NCBI RefSeq assembly: GCF_007565055.1
Contig: NC_044553.1
Coordinates: 128,096,241 to 128,160,240 of the forward strand
Origin: Rhinopithecus roxellana
Taxonomy: Eukaryota; Chordata; Mammalia; Primates; Cercopithecidae
Length of the DNA: 64,000 bases
Direction: 5' to 3'
The notes beneath the pieces are model-generated. The model did no database searches, was not told where the DNA came from, and saw nothing but the letters and a program-made list of their open reading frames with translations. Shown here piece by piece: positions 44,083-52,125 of this stretch; the stretch's first letter is position 1, and each line of letters begins with the position of its first letter. Made by a program: the position numbers and the translations under genes.

Positions 44083-44097
44083 AAAAAGTTATGGAGA
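44083..44097. repeat. Right target-site duplication of the young L1
   Basis: AAAAAGTTATGGAGA, identical to 37807-37821. The first five A's overlap the A-tail. Confidence 0.95.
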
Positions 44098-44640
44098 AAT
44101 GAAGATATTATCAGACAAACACAGGGAATTCATTGCACCCAGGTATATTCTATAAGAAAGTTAAGGAGCTTTTTCAGGTGGAAGGTAGGTGATGTGAATT
44201 GGAAACTTGGGTCTACACAAAGAAATAAAGAACATCAGAAGTGAAAGACAAAAACCGCATGATCTCAGCCATATGTGTAATCTAAAAATACTGATCTCAT
44301 AGAGGCAGAGGGTAGGAAGGAGGTAACTAGAGGCTGGGAAGGGTACGGGGGAGGGTGGTTGGGGAGATGTTTGTCAAACAATACATACAGTTAGAGAGGA
44401 GGAATGAGTTCAAGAGCTCTGTTACACAGCAAGGTGACTAGAGTAATATGATATTGTTAAAAAATGCTAGGAGAGTGGACAGTAAGTGTTCTTACCACGA
44501 AAAAACCAAAAATAACTGAGGCAGTACATGTGTTAATGAACTAGATTTAACCATTTCACAATGTATGTGTACTTTAAAATATCATGTTATACACAATAAA
44601 TACATAAAATTTTATGTCATTCTAAAAAATAAATAAATTT
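44098..44640 (+). mobile_element. Old L1/HAL1 pieces
   Basis: 44098-44260 resembles L1/HAL1 ORF1 3' sequence (ATCAGACAAACACAGGGAAT, TTTTTCAGGTGGAAGGTAG, GGAAACTTGGGTCTACACAA). 44260-44640 resembles an L1MA-type 3' UTR (CTCATAGAGGCAGAGGGTAG, ACTAGAGGCTGGGAAGGGTA, AAGGTGACTAGAGTAATATG). These are two adjacent diverged fragments. Confidence 0.7.
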
Positions 44641-45274
44641 GAGGAAAAAGTGAAAAAAAGAGGTGAAATAAAATATTTTTATAATTTTAAGTTTCCCTAC
44701 ATGGTAACAGATGGCTAACACATTAACTTTATATGCTTCCAATGACAATGCACTATAAGTTTATTACATACACATAAGTGAAATATATGACAAGCACAAG
44801 TGGTAAGGATGGAGAATCAAGGAAGAGAAAAAGAACTATGCTAACCTTTTTATTTGCAATGCTTTACAAAAAATAGGGAAGAAAGAAAAAGAACAGAAGT
44901 GAGGTTCGTGGGTAATGAAAGAAAAACCTTAAGAGAAGCTGTCACTTTACAAGTGGCTGATCATCTTCCTTAGAATCCAAATGATCCATTCCAAATGATG
45001 GGAGCATGGCCCAGCAGTCAGGTAATCAAATGCAATGTCCGGAGACCCAAATAAACAGAATGCAGGAGTGCTCAGTGTGTTACTGCTTTAGTCTGCACAG
45101 CCTTCCTATCCTAGATGACTTGGGTGCAAAGGAAGAAATAAGCATGCACTGAGAAAAATTGGAATGACATGTATTCCCAGTTCCTGGTAAGGGGAGGGAG
45201 ATGGGAAACCCTAACAGATTTGCTGGGATGGAATTCTATTTGAACACGACTACTTGTACTGGTACTACTTCTCC
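44641..45274. other. Unassigned sequence
   Basis: No gene or named repeat recognised. Confidence 0.45.
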
Positions 45275-45346
45275 TGCTCTGACGGCTGCTAACAGCTACG
45301 GTGGACTGAATGCTCTGACGGCTGCTAACAGCTACTGTGGACTGAA
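45275..45346. repeat. 36-bp tandem duplication
   Basis: Two copies (45275-45310, 45311-45346) beginning TGCTCTGACGGCTGCTAACA, differing at one base (G/T in GCTAC[G/T]GTGG). A third copy starts with TGCT and then diverges. The period is a multiple of three and the frame 45201-45404 stays open through it, but nothing else suggests a gene. Confidence 0.92.
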
Positions 45347-45369
45347 TGCTTGCTGCTTGCTGGGCTGTG

Positions 45370-45525
45370 TGCTTTGCATGGGCTGCCTCACTAAGTCCTT
45401 ATAAGGATCCCATGAGGAAGTTACTGTTGACCCATTTTACACACATGGAAGCCAAGGCTTTCAGAGTCTAATCGCACCACTCAGCTCATTTGCCTGGTGC
45501 TATGACCCTGGTCTCGCTGTGACAC
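45370..45525 (-). repeat. MIR SINE
   Basis: CATGAGGAAGTTACTGTTGA, CCCATTTTACACACATGGAA and GCACCACTCAGCTC are the reverse complement of the MIR core and 3' side. It is diverged. Confidence 0.65.
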
Positions 45526-45904
45526 TAGTCTCGCCTGGACTGTCTCTTCCACAATTTGTGTTCAAGTGACTGTGCTGGGTGGGAGGGGACACAGAAGATT
45601 AGGCTTGGCATGGGGGCACTGAGGAGACAGATTAGCTCCGGCAGGGGATACTGAAAAAGTACACAATACATTCTATAGTGTTCAGGGAGGTGGCATTCTT
45701 GCTGGTACAGGGATGAGAAAAGCAAACAGTCAGTAGAAGGCACCAGCACAGCACAGAGGAAGTATTGCTGAAAATCCTCTAAGGCTGAATAAAGGCTCAT
45801 GAGGGAAGCAGCAGGCAATAAGTTGGAAAATTGAGCTGGGGCTGGAGGCGTGGGTGTGGGAGACGTCTGCAAATGCCACATTAAAGGCTGTTTTGTGCAC
45901 TGAG
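45526..45904. other. Unassigned sequence
   Basis: No gene or named repeat recognised. Confidence 0.45.
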
Positions 45905-46145
45905 TGCTAGGGTCTAAATGTTTGTGGCCACCACGAATTCATATATTGAAACCTAATCACCAATGTGATGGTGTCCGCAGATGGGGCCTTTGGGAGGTTA
46001 TCAGGTCATGAGGCTGGAGCCCCTGTGATGGGATTAGTGCCCTTATAATAGGGGTCCCAGAGAGCTCCCTCACTCCTTTCATTATGTGGACATGAAGACC
46101 CTTCTGTGAATGGGGATGTGAGCCCTCGCTGGACACAAATCCACT
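45905..46145 (+). mobile_element. MaLR-type LTR, 5' part
   Basis: GGTCTAAATGTTTGTGGCCA, TCATATATTGAAACCTAATC, GGGGCCTTTGGGAGGTTATC, TGGGATTAGTGCCCTTATAA and CCCAGAGAGCTCCCTCACTC match a common MaLR LTR consensus. The right end is replaced by the 35-bp minisatellite. Confidence 0.75.
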
Positions 46146-46250
46146 GGACCCTGCAGGGTCTCCTAAGGCCCAGGCCCAGTGGACACCGCAGGGTCTCCTA
46201 AGGCCCAGGCCCAGTGGACACTGCAGGGTCTCCTAAGGCCCAGGCCCAGG
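46146..46250. repeat. 35-bp minisatellite, 3 copies
   Basis: Three contiguous copies (46146-46180, 46181-46215, 46216-46250) of a unit containing GCAGGGTCTCCTAAGGCCCA. The copies differ at 1-2 positions near the start and at the last base. It lies inside or at the edge of the MaLR LTR. Confidence 0.95.
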
Positions 46251-46870
46251 AGTCTTGAACACCACATCCACCACGTTTTGTTGGTCTAAGCAGGTCACAC
46301 AGCCAGCCCAGCTGGAGTGAGGCAGAATCCACCTTTGGTAGAATGAGGGATCAACTCCCATTACATGCATACCAGGACCAGGAGAATGTATGGCTACTAC
46401 TCCGCCCACACAGATATCCGATGTGTGACACACCCAGCCCTTGAGCCCAGAGTGCAGAGGGCCGTGGAAGAGCAGGGCCTTATCACTCACTCCAGGCAGA
46501 AAGCACCTTCACACTCGGTCTACATCCTGCGAGGTCCGGGTCTCCGGGTCTCTCTCAGAGTGCCCTTTCCCTAAGACTAGAATGACAAAGGAGCCTTGCT
46601 CAGTTTCCACAGCAAATGAAAGAACCACACAAAACTGGTCCCCCTCCGTGGACACAGACCAATCCCATTTTGGAACATACTGCAATCAGTCCCAGAAGGA
46701 CTATGAGCATGTGAAAGGCCCTGCCCAGGAAGCACCTTGTTCCTTACCTTGCCTTCATGTGGGGTAGGTGAGGACTTTCCCTATACTAGAATTAAGAGAA
46801 GATAGCATGCTAGTGAATCCATGCAGATGGAAGTTGCTTTCACCTGTCCCCAAATCTTCATGATTCCCCC
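46251..46870. other. Unassigned sequence
   Basis: No gene or named repeat recognised. Frames of 69-108 codons overlap on both strands without motifs. Confidence 0.4.
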
Positions 46871-47150
46871 ATTGTCTTAGTCCATTTGGACTGCTATAAC
46901 AAAATGCTATCAACTGGAGTAAGATAATTCAATGTAACTTATATTTGTGGAATTGATGCTGTGTGTATGCCTTTTGCTAGGTGCTAGGAACAATGACAAC
47001 ACTATGAACCTTAAAAAAGTTTCAGTCTAGTGGGTGAAATGGAGCTATACATAAATGAGCCTGATTCCAGGCAAAATGTAATAAATACTGTAACAGAGAG
47101 AGCAAGGAAGAGATGATGTGTGAGAGATGCAGAGGCACTGATCAAGCTGC
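46871..47150. mobile_element. MaLR end fragment and L2-like remnant
   Basis: 46876-46930 (CTTAGTCCATTTGGACTGCT, ATAACAAAATGCTA) is the typical inner edge of MaLR-class LTR repeats on the minus strand. 46960-47110 (TTGCTAGGTGCTAGGAACAA, TTTCAGTCTAGTGGGTGAAA) resembles L2-type text. Both are weakly supported. Confidence 0.45.
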
Positions 47151-47224
47151 AGGGAATTAGAAGCTTTAGAGCCAATGGTCCAGCTCACTCAAATATGTTA
47201 CAATTTTTACATCCTATTTTTGTG

Positions 47225-47690
47225 TGTGTGCAGGACCCACAGTCCTCATCACAGATGAGGGGGCACAGACTGGGGTGGAGCCGGGAGCTGCCTGTCCAGC
47301 AACAGCTCCCTGGAGGTCACCACCCCAGGTAGGGAGCAGCCTGCACAGGACTGGAAGAGCTGACTCACTCTGAGGCCTCAGTGTGAGCCCTAAAATAAGT
47401 GTCAGACACCCACACGCACACTTGGGTCCACACGTGCACAGAAAGTTCTAGAAGAACCTGCAAGGCAGTGTGAGCCTGAGAAACAGTTACAAAGAGGAGA
47501 ACCGAGGAAAAGTCATGGGGAATGGCAGAAGAAGCAGAGCCCGTAAGGACCAAAGTATCAGAACCGGTGTCGTGATGAGACAAACCCAGAGCGCCACCAT
47601 GTCAGGTTCGGCGCCAGGGAGGTCTGCTGGAGGGCTCGTCAGTGTGGCCTAGTTCCTCCATGGATTCCTGAAATGCTGTGGAGGCCGGAG
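47225..47690 (+). repeat. Repeat A, inverted partner of 50755-51225
   Basis: This ~465-bp block aligns with the reverse complement of 50755-51225. Shared blocks include CCACAGTCCTCATCACAG, GGCAGTGTGAGCCTGAGAA, and CACCAGGGAGGTCTGC versus GCGCCAGGGAGGTCTGCTGG. Divergence is roughly a quarter by eye. The family is not known to me; it could be ERV LTR or internal sequence. Confidence 0.6.
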
Positions 47691-47915
47691 CTGCCAACGT
47701 CCTCCATCAGAGCATCATCTCCTATTTTGACTATGTCTACAACAGCTCTTAGTTATACCCCTTGCAGCCATCGTCTGTCTTCTGCTCCTCGGACCCACTG
47801 TCACACGGTTTCCACACTCTCAGGCGATGGCTCAGTCTCACCCTGCTGGGCTCCTGTGTGCACTGTCCCCTCTGCCCACAGTATGAAGTCCAGGGGTTTA
47901 GTGGGGCCCAGCAGG
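47691..47915. other. Unassigned sequence
   Basis: No gene recognised. Repeat A similarity ends here. Confidence 0.4.
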
Positions 47916-48069
47916 CTCTCCTCCCTTTGTCTCTCTCCTCCCTTTGCCTCTCTCCTCCCTTTGCCTCTCTCCTCCCTTTGCCTCTCTCCTCCCTTTGCCT
48001 CTCTCCTCCCTTTGCCTCTCTCCTCCCTTTGCCTCTCTCCTCCCTTTGCCTCTCTCCTCCCTTTGCCTC
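47916..48069. repeat. 17-bp minisatellite, ~9 copies
   Basis: Nine near-identical units of CTCTCCTCCCTTTGCCT (17 bp); the first differs by GT for GC. The tract is pyrimidine-rich on the plus strand. Since 17 is not a multiple of three and no stop occurs in the unit, open frames arise in several frames on both strands and are not genes. Confidence 0.96.
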
Positions 48070-48734
48070 AGGTCCAGGGCACAGCAAGCTCCTGTGTACA
48101 AGAGGAATTCTGATTCACCTCGCAATGTGGAGCCCAAGAGTCCATAAGCTTTCTTCATTAAAAATTTATTTTATTTGTAAGCAAACAAACACTCGCATAG
48201 TTTAAAACCACAAAGTATTAAGGGGTTTTGAAAACTCTGCCTCCCAGCTTTAGACTCAGCCATCTATTTCTATCCTCCTCCCTCAATTTATTCTTTCACA
48301 GCATTTAGCACATCTATTTGTCAAGATGGATATATACTATTTTCTTTCCTGTAATACAAACATTTACATACAATGCAGGCTGAACCCAAGGTTCAGGTGC
48401 TTTCTGTTCACCCATGACTTCCAGCACTCCTCCCTGCGAAGAGTGACACATATTGAGTGGGCACAGTAGCCATCATCTTCCCAGAAAGATATTAAAAGAA
48501 AAAAATACAAGTTACAATGGTTGAGAAAATAAAATCAATAAATAACTTTGAGAGAAGGAAAGCTAAACACATCTCTCATTTCAAAGGAAAAAGCATTTGT
48601 AAAATGTAAGATACATGCAAGTTTGTGATTTACATTTTTTTAATTCAGAAAAATAATGCTAAAGAAATTTATGGTTTAGAATGGACACAAAAGGCCTTAA
48701 CGATGAAAAGGCCAAGAATAGAATTTGCTCATGT
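48070..48734. other. Unassigned sequence
   Basis: No gene or named repeat recognised. Confidence 0.45.
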
Positions 48735-48815
48735 TTTCCAACAGGAAATAGTGCCTGGCACATAATAGGTGTTCCGTAAAACTTTTGATGAAATCATACG
48801 TGTATGAATGAATGG
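48735..48815 (+). repeat. L2/MIR 3'-end scrap
   Basis: AGTGCCTGGCACATAATAGG, GTGTTCCGTAAAACTTTTGA and TGAATGAATG match the 3' end shared by L2 and MIR elements. Confidence 0.7.
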
Positions 48816-49257
48816 TGGGCCCAGGGGCTTTGAGTTAGGACAGAGACAGACAAAACAGCATAGAAATCATGAAACATCAGTAGCACCCAAAGAAAGATAC
48901 TACTAAACCTGTTTTGTAATTCTGATGCAACACTTTCCTAATCTGTATTAAAAATCGTTTTTAAAAGAATAATGAGATTTGAGTTGTGATTTAATTTACT
49001 CAAACCTCCCTTAAAATTCACATAATAATATGTATGTGAGTTGAGAATAATCACCACTGTGTTCATCTCTAGCTACTTTTGTGAATGTGATTCTACAGCA
49101 CCAGAGAGGAAAATAATCTAGGATTATTATGTCTCTCATCAGCCTGAGACAAGCTAGCAAGTCAAACAAGGGCCCTATTCTTCACTTAGAGGGACGAACC
49201 CATTCGTGGCCCCCAAAGCACAAGAGAGAACAAGCTGCCCTTAAAAATACAATAATG
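48816..49257. other. Unassigned sequence
   Basis: No gene or named repeat recognised. Confidence 0.45.
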
Positions 49258-49527
49258 AGGCCAGGTGTCGTGGCTCACGACTGTAGTCCCAGCACTTTGG
49301 GAGGCCGAGGCAGGTGGATCACGAGGTCAGGAGATGGAGACCATCCTGGTCAACATGGTAAAACCCCTTCTCTACTAAAAATACAAAAATTAGCTGGGCG
49401 TGGTGGTGTGCATCTGTAGTCCCAGCTAATCGGGAGGCTGAGGCAGGAGAATCACTTGAACCCGGAAGGCGGAGGTTGCAGTGAGCCGAGATCGCGCTAC
49501 TGCACTCCAGCCTGGGTGACAGAGTGA
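49258..49527 (+). mobile_element. Alu (AluS/Y-like)
   Basis: Full-length Alu from GAGGCCAGGTGTCGTGGCTC to CCTGGGTGACAGAGTGAAAT. In place of an A-tail it runs into a trinucleotide repeat. Confidence 0.92.
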
Positions 49528-49569
49528 AATCATCATCATCATCATCATCGTCATCATCATCATCATCAT
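49528..49569. repeat. (ATC)n microsatellite as Alu tail
   Basis: About 14 units of ATC with one G interruption. The minus-strand frames across it give poly-Met or poly-Asp and are not genes. Confidence 0.95.
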
Positions 49570-49695
49570 GAAAGAGTCGGGAATAACGTGACACACAGGG
49601 ACCTCTCTCAGAGGCCTGCCACTCCTGCCCCGCAAGCATGGAAATACAGGGAAACCCTGCATTCCTCCAGGGGAAATCCCAGGCCCCTAGCTATC

Positions 49696-50320
49696 CTTGA
49701 GAAGTTAAAAAGCAACCTTGTAAGCAGGAAGGTAATTGAAGCCTAAAACAATAGTCAAGGTCATTAAAGTCACGAGATGTTTGGTTCCCTATAGAAACTA
49801 AAGGTAACATGTTAGCATATATCCCTGAGTTGTTTTTCAGAAATCCAGACCTCCACCAAAGGGGCAGATAAGGGGCAACCAAGGACTGGATGGTTCTTTG
49901 TTCTTAATTTCTTCTGAGGGCCCAGAGGAAGTCATGCTCACAAGCCAGACCTCACATTCTTCTCTGCCGACCCCAAGACTTTAGTCGAAGCTTCCCTCCT
50001 TAACCAACTGCAAATCAGAAAACCTTCATTCTACCTGTGACCTGTAAACCCCACTGCAAGATATCCCACCTTTTCAGTTCAAACCAATAGTGAACCTCCA
50101 TGTACTGATTTGCAGTTTTGCCTGTAACTTCTGCTTTCCTGAATTTCCTGCCATTAAAAACCCTTACCTGGAAGCCACTGGGGAGTTTGGGTCTTAAGTG
50201 TGAGCTGCCCGATTCTCCTTGCTTGGTGCCCTATAATTAACGCCTCACTTTCTCTTGCTGCAAAACCCAATGTCAGTGTTTGGCTTTGCTGCCCCAGACT
50301 CGGGTTCAGTTCGGTAACAA
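49696..50320 (+). mobile_element. ERV1-like solo LTR
   Basis: It starts TGAGAAGTTAAAAAGCAACC and ends TTCAGTTCGGTAACA, a TG...CA layout with the GGTTCAGTTCGGTAACA end typical of several ERV1 LTRs. Also seen: TTTCCTGCCATTAAAAACCC near 50144 and CTCACTTTCTCTTGCTGCAA. No internal genes adjoin. No convincing target-site duplication was found. Confidence 0.65.
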
Positions 50321-50754
50321 TAAAGCAAGTGCTCTGAAGAATGACTGACACCATGGACCAGGCCCCAGTCCTCTTCAGGTCTGTGCCAACACAGATCCCT
50401 GGCTCACTCCAACTTCCCAGCTGGCCACAGGCAACTCAGCGTTCAACCTCAGCAGGGCCAGGAAAAGTCTCCCGTTTCTTTCCTTCCCCAGGTTTTACCT
50501 AATCCCTGGAAGAGCGATGTGGTAACCACCTCATTTAGGGGCCACTCCAGGGCACCATCTGGCTGCATGACCCACACATATGTAGTCAGTCTCATGGCCG
50601 AGGCTTCGGTATTAGCAGATATGGGAACTCAAGAAAAATACCCTTGTTACCTTCCTTTGATCAAGGATCCAAAATACTTGGGTCCATTTCCACATGGCAG
50701 CCACACCTGCAGGCCCCATAGAGGACTGAAAACATGAGAGTGAGGGATCCAGCT
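50321..50754. other. Unassigned sequence
   Basis: No gene or named repeat recognised. Confidence 0.4.
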
Positions 50755-51225
50755 GCTCCAGTCTCCACAACAATTCAGGAAGCCCATAGAGGCACCGATC
50801 CCCTCCCTGCCAGCCGCAGACCTCCCTGGTGCCCCCCCTGAGGCTTCGGGACTCCTCTCGGCTCCTGGCTCTGCCCTCTACTGCTCTGTGCACACTGGCT
50901 CTGCTTCTCCCACCATTACCTGTGAGCTTCCCTCTGTTCTCCTCTTAGTGGTCTTGCTTCTCAGGCTCACACTGCCTCATGGGTTCTTCTAGAGCTTTCT
51001 GTGCATGTGCAGACACCTGTGCATGGGTGTCTGGCGCTTACTTTTAGGACTCACACCGAGACATGAGAATGAGTCAGCTCCTCCAGTTCCATGGAGGCTG
51101 ACCCCGCCTGTGGTGGTCACGGGCAGGGAGCTGTTGCTGGACAGCAGTTCCTGGCTTAGTCCCCGTCTCTGCCCGCTTGACTGTGATGAGGACTGTGGAG
51201 TCCAGACACAAAAGTCAAAGTGACC
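50755..51225 (-). repeat. Repeat A, inverted partner of 47225-47690
   Basis: Reverse-complement homologue of 47225-47690, ~3.1 kb away. It lacks the sequence that follows 47690, so similarity ends within the block at about 50755. Confidence 0.6.
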
Positions 51226-51801
51226 TAAGTACAAGGGGTTTCCCAAGGGGTCTGTGGGCACAGCAGGTCCAGCACATCATTGACTCAATGCCAAATAGAA
51301 GGTACATTTATGGAATGGCAGAAAAATGAAAAGATCTAACGGATTTGAGAAGAAGTCCAATATGATCGATATTAACATATTAACAGAATCAAATTGGACT
51401 ATTGAGAAATGAAGTCCCCTTTTCCTGTGAACATCCTTGGACAAGAAGGTCTGATTCTTGAAAAAACCAAGTGCACCGGAGCCTTCCTGTGTGTCTGCTT
51501 TGCTTGTTCATTCCTGGAATAACTTTCCCCATGCATGCTTTAGACTGTCTTTTAGAGAGAAAATAATTACATATCCTTAGCATTTAACTCATATGAATGA
51601 CATGACATTTCCCAAAAGTGAAATGTGGCTCAGTATGTGGTATTTAGTCTATAGGGTATTGTACATCACGACTGGAAAATAACAAATGGTTTTCATCTTG
51701 AGGGTTGACTAACTCAATGTCCCTTTTTAGCATTGCCATAAGGTAGAGCTCTTTTGCTAAGAAATAAGTTGTTGTTTCTAGGAGGGATGCACTGGTCTGC
51801 A
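51226..51801. other. Unassigned sequence
   Basis: No gene or named repeat recognised. Confidence 0.45.
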
Positions 51802-51820
51802 CAATTTTACTAATTTTTTT

Positions 51821-52106
51821 TTTTTTTGAGACAGAGTCTCACTCTGTCACCCAGGCTGGAGTGCGATGGCATGGTCTTAGCTCACTGTAACCTCCGCCTC
51901 CCGGGTTCAAGTGGTTCTCCCATCTCAGCCTCCCCAGTAGCTGGGACTTACAGGCGTGTGCCACCATACCCGGCTAATTTTTGTATTTTTAGTAGAGACA
52001 GGGTTTCACTATGTTGGCCAGGCTGGTCTCGAACTCCTGACCTCGTGATCCACCCACCTCGGTCTCCCAAAGTACTGGGATTACAAGTGTAAGTCACCAC
52101 GCCTGG
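51821..52106 (-). mobile_element. Alu (AluS-like) with long exact TSD
   Basis: Full-length minus-strand Alu from TGAGACAGAGTCTCACTCTG to CACCACGCCTGGC. A direct repeat of about 19 bp (CAATTTTACTAATTTTTTT at 51802-51820 and 52107-52125) flanks it. Confidence 0.93.
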
Positions 52107-52125
52107 CAATTTTACTAATTTTTTT

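Larger units (their letters stand above)
37822..44087 (+). mobile_element. L1: Full-length young L1 (L1PA-type)
   Basis: Complete element of ~6.27 kb: 5' UTR, intact ORF1, 63-bp inter-ORF spacer, ORF2 of canonical length with two lesions, 3' UTR with a G-rich tract, and a composite tail. The exact 15-bp target-site duplication shows an insertion that is geologically recent. Its ORF1 coiled-coil region differs from the human L1PA1/2 sequence, as expected for an Old World monkey lineage element or one of the older shared L1PA subfamilies. It sits between two old L1 pieces on the same strand. It is not currently autonomous because ORF2 is broken, although ORF1 could still be translated. Confidence 0.96.

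Noticed and set aside
47916..48069. Possible CRISPR-like repeat array
   Set aside because: Units are directly adjacent with no unique spacers, and the genome is a primate.
47749..48205. Several 86-147-codon frames with repeated SLCLSPPF-like or KGGERQREE-like peptides
   Set aside because: Produced by the 17-bp minisatellite being stop-free in several frames on both strands.
49426..49662. Poly-Met and poly-Asp proteins on the minus strand
   Set aside because: Translation of the (ATC)n repeat and an antisense Alu.
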